Assembly (NCBI RefSeq): GCF_900167455.1
Contig: NZ_FUWJ01000001.1
Location: forward strand, 1,116,001-1,180,000
DNA from: Enhydrobacter aerosaccus
GTDB lineage: Bacteria; Pseudomonadota; Alphaproteobacteria; Reyranellales; Reyranellaceae
Length of the DNA: 64,000 nucleotides
Reading direction: 5' to 3'
In this document: positions 8,984 through 15,228 of the stretch, piece after piece
How the letters are laid out: each line of letters opens with the position of its first letter
Position numbering within the stretch: position 1 is the stretch's first letter
Position numbers and translations under genes: made by a program
Notes under the pieces: model-generated
Told to the model about the DNA's origin: nothing
What the model saw: the letters and a program-made list of their open reading frames with translations, nothing else
Databases searched by the model: none

Positions 8984-9945
8984 GCTGCTGCTCCGACAGA
9001 ATTGCGCCGGCCGCCGATCAGGGCTTCCAGGCAGGCCATGCGCACCGCGACGCCCATCTCGACCTGCTCGTGGATCACGCTGCGGTCCAGATCGTCCGCC
9101 ACCTCCGAGTCGATCTCGACACCGCGGTTCATCGGCCCGGGGTGCATGATCAAGGCGTCGGGCTTGGCGACCTTCAGCTTCTCGCTGTCGAGGCCGAAGA
9201 AGCGGAAATATTCGCTGATCGACGGGACGAACATGCCCTGCATGCGCTCCGTCTGCAGGCGCAGCATCATGACGATGTCGACGTCCTTGAGGCCGTTCTT
9301 CATGTTGTAATGGACCTCGACGCCCATCTTGTCGATGTCGGTGGGCATCAGCGTCGGCGGGCCGACGACGCGTACCCGTGCGCCCATGATCTGCAGCAGA
9401 TGGATGTTCGAGCGGGCAACCCGGCTGTGCATGATGTCGCCGCAGATCGCCACTTCGAGGCCCTGCAGGCTGCCGCGCCTCCGGCGGATGGTGAGTGCAT
9501 CGAGCAGGGCTTGCGTCGGATGCTCGTGCTGTCCATCGCCCGCGTTGATGACCGTGCAGTTTACCTTCTGAGACAGGAGATTTACGGCTCCGGACTCTGC
9601 GTGCCGCACGACGATAGCATCCGGGCGCATGGCGTTCAGCGTCATGGCGGTATCGAGCAGGGTCTCGCCCTTGCGCACCGACGACGTTGCGACATCCATG
9701 TTGATGACATCCGCGCCCAGTCGCTTGGCGGCGACCTCGAAGCTGGTGCGGGTGCGCGTCGAGTTCTCGAAGAAGAGATTGATGACGGTGCGACCGGTGA
9801 GAAGGTCGCGCCGCTTGTCGACCGAACGATTCTGGTCGATGTAGCTTTCGGAAAGGTCAAGCAAGCCCGAAATGGTTTCAGGCGACAGACCTTCGATGCC
9901 GAGCAGATGGGGCAACCTCGGCACGCCCGCGCGTTTGTTTGTCAC
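8980..9945 (-). CDS. pyrB: Aspartate carbamoyltransferase catalytic subunit
   Basis: PyrB condenses carbamoyl phosphate with aspartate, the committed step of pyrimidine synthesis in the cytoplasm. The 321-residue protein shows the carbamoyl-phosphate loop [13 protein letters not shown] (about residues 58-70), the [11 protein letters not shown] loop with its catalytic lysine, the [10 protein letters not shown] motif and the aspartate-binding [11 protein letters not shown]. The start codon is GTG (9943-9945) and no good alternative ATG is available near it. The usual length is about 310-330, so the protein is complete. It is coupled to the downstream PyrC-like gene, with which it likely forms a dodecameric complex. 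Confidence 0.95.
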   Translation of the reverse strand: MTNKRAGVPRLPHLLGIEGLSPETISGLLDLSESYIDQNRSVDKRRDLLTGRTVINLFFENSTRTRTSFEVAAKRLGADVINMDVATSSVRKGETLLDTAMTLNAMRPDAIVVRHAESGAVNLLSQKVNCTVINAGDGQHEHPTQALLDALTIRRRRGSLQGLEVAICGDIMHSRVARSNIHLLQIMGARVRVVGPPTLMPTDIDKMGVEVHYNMKNGLKDVDIVMMLRLQTERMQGMFVPSISEYFRFFGLDSEKLKVAKPDALIMHPGPMNRGVEIDSEVADDLDRSVIHEQVEMGVAVRMACLEALIGGRRNSVGAAA

Positions 9946-10005
9946 TAAAGCGCGACGTTAAGCACGCGCGGCGTACCGCTGCAAGGGAGCGTTCGGGGAA
10001 AACGT

Positions 10006-11211
10006 TCAAATGGCGGGACGTGGACCGATATAGCGCGCACGCGGCCGAATCAGGGCTCCGCTGGCGGCCTGCTCGAGCGCATGGGCGATCCATCCAACCG
10101 TTCGTCCTAGAAGGAACAGGGCCAGGGCGGAATCCTTGGGCAAGCCGAGACTGCGTTCCACGGTCACGGTGGCAAAATCGATGTTCGGCTTGCGCCCGGT
10201 TCGCGCTTCCACCGCCGCGGCCAGTCGGTCGGCGAAGGCGAGTTCAGCCGAGTGCGGTAGCGTCTCGTGCAGGAGAGTCAGCAGCAGTGATGCGCGTACA
10301 TCCCCGTCCGGATAGAGCGGATGGCCGAAGCCCGGCAGGTCGATCGGCTCGGACGGCCGCCGCGCGAGTTCCGCTTCGAGATCAGTCGCAGCCTTCAGGG
10401 TGTCGACCAAGTCGGCGACGCGCCGCGTTGACCCTCCGTGACGAGGGCCATTGATGGCGGCCAGTCCGGCAATGGCGGAGCCATGAAGATTCGCGCCCGT
10501 GGAGGCGACCACGCGCGCTGCGAAGGTCGAGGCGTTGAACTCGTGATCGGCCGAGAGCACGAGTGCCGCCCTAAGTACCGGGGTGAGCTCCACCGGGACT
10601 TTCCAGGCGGCGGCCAGCTGCTCGTGAACGGGCAGAGGCGAGACGGGCTGCATCGTCACCGCCGCCGTAAGAAGCCGCAGGATGCGCGCGCCGGTCTCGA
10701 GCATGGCGCTGCGATCTTCCACCCAGCTGGGATGATCCCAGCGCGCGGCGGCTGGCAGCAGGATCAGGCAGGCATCGACGATCGACAGTGTCGGAGCGGC
10801 GCTCCAGGCGGCCCGCAGCGCTGAAGACATGGCGGGGAGATTCTTCGCGGCGAACGGACGGTCGTCACACTCCCAAAGAAGCTGGGCCACCTGTTCCAGC
10901 GACATGCTGCGGGCGAGCCGGACCGCGTCGTGCCCGCGGTAGTAAAGGCGGCCATTCTCGATCAGGGTCAGTGCCGATTCGAGGACTGGAGTGCCGAAAT
11001 CCAGGGCATTGGCAGCAATCGATTCAGCCTTGCGCCCGACATCGCGGCGCCGCTTCAGCCGGGAAACGTCGTCCGCACGATAGCGCCGTTCGCGGCGTCC
11101 TTCGGTGCCTTCCGATCGCAGCAGCCCGCGGCTGACGTAGGCGTACAGCGTGGCAGCCGACACGCCGAGCCGACGCGCTGCTTCGGCCGATGTGATCCAT
11201 TCGGTGCTCAT
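10006..11211 (-). CDS. Citrate synthase-family protein with N-terminal MerR-like DNA-binding domain
   Basis: This 401-residue protein joins a short HTH to a citrate synthase fold. Residues 5-55 (EWITSAEAARRLGVSAATLYAYVSRGLLRSEG...YRADDVSRLKRRR) have the MerR/excisionase pattern: helix-turn-helix, small wing and a basic stretch. Residues 65-401 match citrate synthase, and the three catalytic positions are kept: H258 in GPRHGG, H297 in GFGHPLY and D345 in NIDF. The usual GFGHRVY arginine is proline here. It is divergent from a second citrate synthase-like gene with 86 bases between. The combination suggests a metabolite-responsive regulator or an enzyme that controls its own genes; both are inferences. 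Homologues are annotated only as citrate synthase family proteins. Confidence 0.8.
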   Translation of the reverse strand: MSTEWITSAEAARRLGVSAATLYAYVSRGLLRSEGTEGRRERRYRADDVSRLKRRRDVGRKAESIAANALDFGTPVLESALTLIENGRLYYRGHDAVRLARSMSLEQVAQLLWECDDRPFAAKNLPAMSSALRAAWSAAPTLSIVDACLILLPAAARWDHPSWVEDRSAMLETGARILRLLTAAVTMQPVSPLPVHEQLAAAWKVPVELTPVLRAALVLSADHEFNASTFAARVVASTGANLHGSAIAGLAAINGPRHGGSTRRVADLVDTLKAATDLEAELARRPSEPIDLPGFGHPLYPDGDVRASLLLTLLHETLPHSAELAFADRLAAAVEARTGRKPNIDFATVTVERSLGLPKDSALALFLLGRTVGWIAHALEQAASGALIRPRARYIGPRPAI

Positions 11212-11297
11212 GCCATTATCATTGATCTATTCAATCAATATTGACAATATATTCCTTCGGCCGAATGTTCCCCTCGAACTGCGAAAGGGGACTTCGG
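11212..11297. promoter_or_regulatory. Divergent promoter region with nested AT-rich dyads
   Basis: The 86-base gap between the two citrate synthase-like genes holds several inverted repeats: ATTGA-N5-TCAAT (11221-11235), the palindrome TCAATATTGA (11235-11244), the perfect dyad ATATTG-A-CAATAT (11238-11250) and TTCGGCCGAA (11256-11265). A plausible rightward promoter has TTGACA at 11241-11246 and AATGTT at 11264-11269, spaced by 17 bases, so the 11238-11250 dyad covers the -35 element. The region is strikingly AT-rich for this genome. It is the obvious target for the HTH domain encoded next to it, which remains to be shown. Confidence 0.5.
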
Positions 11298-12392
11298 ATG
11301 CTGCAAACTCGTGTCGATAGTGGCCTCGACGGCGTGATCGTCGCGGATACCGTGATGAGTGAGGTCGACGGCGAAGCGGGACGGTTGACCGTTCGTGGCC
11401 ACGGCCTCCAGGAACTGGTCGCCAATCGCGGCTACGAGGGAGTCGCGGCGCTTCTGTGGGAAGGCTATGGCAAGGGCGGCGGCGATGAGTCGGCCGTCCG
11501 CGAAGGCTTGGCCGCAGCGCGCGTCCATGCCTATGCACTTGTCCCCCGTCTCCTGGCAGCGAGCGCGGGATTGTCGCCGGTCGAGGCTTTGCGGGTGGGG
11601 CTTGGCATGCTGCCGGATACCGATCCGACGCCGCACCACTTTCTCGTCTGCGGAGCACTGCCCGTATTCCTGGCGGCGTTGCTCAATGTGCGAAGGGACC
11701 TGCCAGCGGTCGCGCCCGATCCATCGCTGACGACAGCACAGGATCTGCTGCGTATGATCCGCGGGCAGCGGGCGGGCGAGGCCTTCGAGAAGGGGCTGGA
11801 TACCTATCTGGCGACCGTCGCGGACCATGGCTTCAATGCCTCGACCTTCACGGCGCGGGTCGTGGCGTCGACCCATGCGGGCTTGATCTCGGCGGTGTTG
11901 GCGGGACTGTGCGCCCTGAAGGGACCGCTGCATGGCGGAGCCCCTGGGCCGGTGCTCGACATGCTGGACGAGATCGGGGAGGCGGACCGGGCGGAAGGCT
12001 GGTTCGACGAGGCGTTCGCCACAGGCACACGGCTGATGGGCTTCGGTCACCGCGTCTACAAGGTACGCGATCCGCGTGCTGACGTCCTGAAGGCGGCCGT
12101 CGCTCGCCTGCCCTCGACGGCCGGCCGGCTCGCTTTCGCGGCCGAGGTCGAGAAGGGCGCCATCGCTGCGTTGCGCAAGCACAAGCCCGGGCAGCGGCTC
12201 GAGACCAACGTCGAATATTACACGGCCTTGCTGCTCGAAGCGCTCGACATACCGCGCGAGGCCTTCACGGCATTGTTTGCCGCCGGGCGGGTTGCTGGCT
12301 GGTGCGCGCACATCTTCGAGCAGGAGAAAGGCGGGCGCATCATTCGGCCGCAATCGAACTATGTTGGCCCCCGGCCCAACCTAGCGGCCTGA
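11298..12392 (+). CDS. Citrate synthase/methylcitrate synthase-like protein
   Basis: The 364-residue protein condenses an acyl-CoA with a 2-oxoacid if it behaves like its family. The start at ATG 11298 (MLQTRVDSGLDGVIVADT) is preceded by an AAAGGGGA ribosome site; the frame extends upstream but without support. Active-site positions are H212 (GPLHGG), H251 (GFGHRVYKVRDPRA) and E306 in NVEYYTALLLEALDIP, where classical citrate synthase has Asp. The NVE form occurs in some citrate/methylcitrate synthase subfamilies. At 364 residues it is shorter than type II hexameric citrate synthase (about 430). The main TCA-cycle enzyme is therefore likely encoded elsewhere. Confidence 0.82.
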   Translation: MLQTRVDSGLDGVIVADTVMSEVDGEAGRLTVRGHGLQELVANRGYEGVAALLWEGYGKGGGDESAVREGLAAARVHAYALVPRLLAASAGLSPVEALRVGLGMLPDTDPTPHHFLVCGALPVFLAALLNVRRDLPAVAPDPSLTTAQDLLRMIRGQRAGEAFEKGLDTYLATVADHGFNASTFTARVVASTHAGLISAVLAGLCALKGPLHGGAPGPVLDMLDEIGEADRAEGWFDEAFATGTRLMGFGHRVYKVRDPRADVLKAAVARLPSTAGRLAFAAEVEKGAIAALRKHKPGQRLETNVEYYTALLLEALDIPREAFTALFAAGRVAGWCAHIFEQEKGGRIIRPQSNYVGPRPNLAA

Positions 12393-12917
12393 GAACCACA
12401 TACGGCGGAAGATGCCGTCACGGCGCACGACGTCGTGGCGGGCAACGGCTGCAAGATGGATGGCCAGGATGGCGATCAACAGCCACGCCAGCCAATGGTG
12501 CAGCATACGCAGCCCCTCGAACAGGCCGGCGTCGCGCGGCACCAGATCGGGCACGCGGATGAGGCCGAACCAGAAGATCGCAACACCGCCGGCCGAACTC
12601 ATGAGCCAACCGCTGAGTGGCAGGGCAAGCAGCAGGGCGAGCAGCGCCCAGTGCCCCCAGGGGGCAAGGCGTCGCTCCCACGGGGTGATCGTCGTGGGCA
12701 AAACCGGCGGTGGCGAGCGTCGGCGCCAGAGGAGGCGGATGACGGTCAGTCCGAGGACCGTAAGACCGATCCATTTGTGCCAGGCATAAGCCAGCAGCTT
12801 CGGCAGTCCGATCGGCAGGCCGGTCATCCACAGGCCGAGGCCGATCAGGCCGAAGACCGCGAGAGCTGTGATCCAGTGCAGCAGACGCGCGAATGGATGA
12901 TAGCGCGCCGCCGTCAC
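12381..12917 (-). CDS. Cytochrome b561 family membrane protein
   Basis: This is a four-helix haem b protein that shuttles electrons in the inner membrane. I place the start at GTG 12915-12917 (VTAARYHPFARLLHWITAL, 178 residues), 7 bases after the YceI stop and preceded by a GAGGCGAG sequence; the frame runs further back but would overlap yceI. Candidate haem ligands are the histidines in HPFARLLHW, AWHKWIGL, LHHWLAW and AIHLAAVARHD. The 3' end overlaps the end of the citrate synthase-like gene on the other strand by 12 bases. It forms a two-gene operon with the YceI-like gene, a pairing often seen in proteobacteria. Confidence 0.87.
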   Translation of the reverse strand: MTAARYHPFARLLHWITALAVFGLIGLGLWMTGLPIGLPKLLAYAWHKWIGLTVLGLTVIRLLWRRRSPPPVLPTTITPWERRLAPWGHWALLALLLALPLSGWLMSSAGGVAIFWFGLIRVPDLVPRDAGLFEGLRMLHHWLAWLLIAILAIHLAAVARHDVVRRDGIFRRMWFSGR

Positions 12918-12924
12918 GCTCGCC

Positions 12925-13533
12925 TCAGCGCCAGGCGTCGGCGCGAATGGTGATATCGACCGTATCGCCGACCACATCGACGTACTTGGTCATGCCGAAT
13001 TCCGAGCGATTGATCTTGCCCTCGCCCCGGAAGCGAGCGTAGCGCGTGCCGGCAGGGGCGTTCGGTTGACGATCGGTGACCGAGATATTCAGGACCATCG
13101 GCCTGGTGATCCCGCGCAAGGTCACGTCGCCGATGACCTTGAGCGTGCTTTCGCCCGTACGCTCGACCGTCCGCGACCGGAAGATCATCTCGGGGAATTT
13201 GTCGACATCGAAGAAATCGCTGTCCTTCAGCATGGTCGTCTGCTGCAGGTCCAGCATCTCGATGCTCTTGGTATTCACCTCGACGCTCACGGAGCTGGCC
13301 CGCACATTGCTTTCGTCGACATTGAGCATGCCGCGCCAATCCTTGAACGAGCCGGTAGTCCGGAAGATCGCCGAGTCTCCAATGGAGAAGTCGATGGTTC
13401 CACGCTCACCACCGATCCTGAGCTGTTCCATCGCCAGGGCCGGGAATGACGGCAGCAAGGCCAAGACTGCTCCCCCCACCACGCCCGTGAGGAGACGACG
13501 ACGTCCCAATTTGGGGTTTCTGTCGAATGGCAT
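12925..13533 (-). CDS. YceI-family periplasmic lipid-binding protein
   Basis: The 202-residue product starts MPFDRNPKLGRRRLLTGVVGG and has a Tat-like signal peptide (KLGRRRLL) with cleavage near PALA|MEQ. The mature region is the YceI beta-barrel: FRTTGSFKDWRGMLNVDE, VEVNTKSIEMLD, LKDSDFFDVDKFPEMIFRS, VIGDVTLRGITRPMVLNI and KINRSEFGMTKYVDVVGDTVDI. The family binds polyisoprenoids such as ubiquinone-like lipids. It is followed at once by the cytochrome b561 gene, so a periplasmic quinone-related role is reasonable. The start at 13531-13533 is preferred over the upstream frame because the signal peptide begins there. Confidence 0.9.
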   Translation of the reverse strand: MPFDRNPKLGRRRLLTGVVGGAVLALLPSFPALAMEQLRIGGERGTIDFSIGDSAIFRTTGSFKDWRGMLNVDESNVRASSVSVEVNTKSIEMLDLQQTTMLKDSDFFDVDKFPEMIFRSRTVERTGESTLKVIGDVTLRGITRPMVLNISVTDRQPNAPAGTRYARFRGEGKINRSEFGMTKYVDVVGDTVDITIRADAWR

Positions 13534-13578
13534 GGGAAAATCATAGCATGAAGCGCCCGCATCACGGAAAATCACGCT

Positions 13579-14244
13579 ATGGCGATCAAGGCGTTATTTC
13601 CGACACTGGTTTATCGGGCTCCGTTGCGGGGCAATCTCTCGCGTGTTTTCGACCAGAATCTGGCCGACGAATGTCAGTCGCTCGCTCTCTCGGACGTGGC
13701 GGGGCAGCGTTGGTCGGAGAAGCATTATCTCGGGGGCTACACGTCCTACGGCTCGCTCGACCGGCTGCATCTGGTGTCGAGTCTGTTCGACAAGCTGCGG
13801 CGCGCCATCGATCCGCATGTGCTCCGGTTCGCGCGCGCCTTGCACTACGACTTGTCGGGGCGCCAGCTGGTCATGACCGACTGCTGGCTGAACGTGATGC
13901 CGGCCGGCGTCGTGCATTCCCTCCATCTGCATCCCAGCTCCTTCATCAGCGGCACCTATTATGTCGTCGTGCCGAAGGGGGCGGGCTTTCTCAAGTTCGA
14001 GGATCCGCGGCTCGCTTCGCTGATGGCCGCGCCGCCGCGCCGAGTCGACGCCCCGAAGGCCGTCCGCGCCTTCGTCGATCTGCCGGCGCAGGCCGGCGAT
14101 GTCGTGCTGTTCGAGAGCTGGCTGCGCCACGAGGTGCCGCCGGCGCGGTACCAGGGAGAGCGGGTCTCGATCAGCTTTAACTATGCCTGGCTCCCAGCGT
14201 CGGCCAAGGCGGGCGAGAAGAGGAAGTCAGACGCCAGGCGCTAG
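13579..14244 (+). CDS. Putative 2-oxoglutarate/Fe(II) oxygenase (TIGR02466-like)
   Basis: The 221-residue cytoplasmic protein begins MAIKALFPTLVYRAPL, the FPT-opening of a small family annotated as putative 2OG-Fe(II) oxygenases. The segment MTDCWLNVMPAGVVHSLHLHPSSFISGTYYVVVPKGAGFLKFEDPR (about residues 95-140) carries the conserved histidines and a double-stranded beta-helix signature, and GDVVLFESWLRHEVPP (about 173-188) holds the distal histidine. The usual HxD is not obvious, so the metal ligands may be H-x-H plus the late H. It is divergent from yceI with 45 bases between starts. The substrate is unknown. Confidence 0.75.
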   Translation: MAIKALFPTLVYRAPLRGNLSRVFDQNLADECQSLALSDVAGQRWSEKHYLGGYTSYGSLDRLHLVSSLFDKLRRAIDPHVLRFARALHYDLSGRQLVMTDCWLNVMPAGVVHSLHLHPSSFISGTYYVVVPKGAGFLKFEDPRLASLMAAPPRRVDAPKAVRAFVDLPAQAGDVVLFESWLRHEVPPARYQGERVSISFNYAWLPASAKAGEKRKSDARR

Positions 14245-14259
14245 CCAGTAGAGTGTGAA

Positions 14260-14670
14260 ATGCGTTTCGTCGTTTGCGTCTTTGGGCTCGCTGTGACTTT
14301 CCTGGCGGGGCCGGCCCTTGCCGAGTGTCCGATGGATCTCGGCCGCGGTACCGGATGGGTGCTCTTTTCCCAGCACTATATGATCGCCTTCCGCCCCGAT
14401 CCTCTACGCATCGAGAGCGGCGAGCCGTTCGCTCTGGTCATGAATGTTTGCACCAAGACCGGTGAGGCGGCCGAACTCGTAAGCGTCGCCGCCGAGCGGG
14501 TCGATGACTCGACGCTGCCTCAGCAGCATCTCAAGTTGAGCGGTGGTCGCGATGGGCGCTATCGCGCCGAGGGGCTGCCGCTCCCGAGCGCCGGTCGCTG
14601 GGAGATCGCGTTCGACGTGCGCGCCGACGGCGAGACCGAGGAACTGACCCACGAGATCATGGTCAAATAA
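14260..14670 (+). CDS. Small secreted protein, possibly YtkA/FixH-like fold
   Basis: This 136-residue product has a Sec signal peptide (MRFVVCVFGLAVTFLAGPALA|ECPM) and a mature domain of about 115 residues predicted by eye to be all-beta: WVLFSQHYMIAFRPDPLRIESGEPFALVMNVCTKTG ... LPSAGRWEIAFDVRADGETEELTHEIMVK. The pattern of an exposed strand followed by GRWEIAFDV resembles YtkA-like and FixH-like immunoglobulin folds, but I could not confirm it. It lies 15 bases after the 2OG oxygenase gene and may be co-transcribed with it. Function unknown. Confidence 0.65.
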   Translation: MRFVVCVFGLAVTFLAGPALAECPMDLGRGTGWVLFSQHYMIAFRPDPLRIESGEPFALVMNVCTKTGEAAELVSVAAERVDDSTLPQQHLKLSGGRDGRYRAEGLPLPSAGRWEIAFDVRADGETEELTHEIMVK

Positions 14671-15147
14671 TCATCTCAGGCGCGCCAGTGCGCTTTCCAG
14701 GATCCAGGCAGCAGCAGCGGCGTCGACGCGCTCCGCTCGCTTCGCCCGACTCATGTCGTAATCGTCGATCATCCCTCGGGTGACGGCCGCCGTGCTCAGG
14801 CGCTCGTCTTGCATGACGACGGGAAGATTGGCCAAAACGGGAGGCCCATGCGCGGCAATGTTGGCGACGAACTGGCGCACTGACTGGCAGCGTGGTCCTT
14901 CGCTTCCGTCCATGTTGAGCGGCAGGCCGACCACCAGAGCCTTGACGTCGTGCTTGCGTGCGAGGTCGCCCAGCGTGGCGAGATCGGCGGCGAGCTTGCT
15001 CCGCCTCAGGAGCATGAGCGGCGTGGCCAGGGTTCTGAGAAGGTCGGAGGTCGCGACGCCGATCGTCTTGGTCCCGACGTCGAGCGCCATCAGGCGGCCG
15101 TCGCGCGTGAGTTCTGCCTTCAAGCCGGGAAAATCGATGATCGGCAT
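14671..15147 (-). CDS. ruvX: Holliday junction resolvase-like protein YqgF/RuvX
   Basis: YqgF/RuvX is an RNase H-fold nuclease implicated in 16S rRNA 5'-end maturation and possibly in branched DNA processing. The 158-residue protein has the hallmark ALDVGTKTIGVATSD (about residues 21-35), ALVVGLPLNMDGSEGPR (about 69-85), the catalytic VMQDERLST (about 110-118) and the final DAAAAAWILESAL. Length is typical. It is convergent with the preceding secreted-protein gene, the two stops being directly adjacent. Confidence 0.93.
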   Translation of the reverse strand: MPIIDFPGLKAELTRDGRLMALDVGTKTIGVATSDLLRTLATPLMLLRRSKLAADLATLGDLARKHDVKALVVGLPLNMDGSEGPRCQSVRQFVANIAAHGPPVLANLPVVMQDERLSTAAVTRGMIDDYDMSRAKRAERVDAAAAAWILESALARLR

Positions 15148-15228
15148 GGGAACTTCTTATAGGCGCGGTCCGCTGCCCGGTCGACACGGATGGGTCGACA
15201 AGCTGGCGATACAGGTTAAGTTGCGGCG

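Noticed and set aside
7892..9310. 472-codon open frame on the plus strand
   Set aside because: It is antisense to pyrC and pyrB, has low-complexity composition and no ribosome site; the minus-strand genes fully explain the coding pattern.
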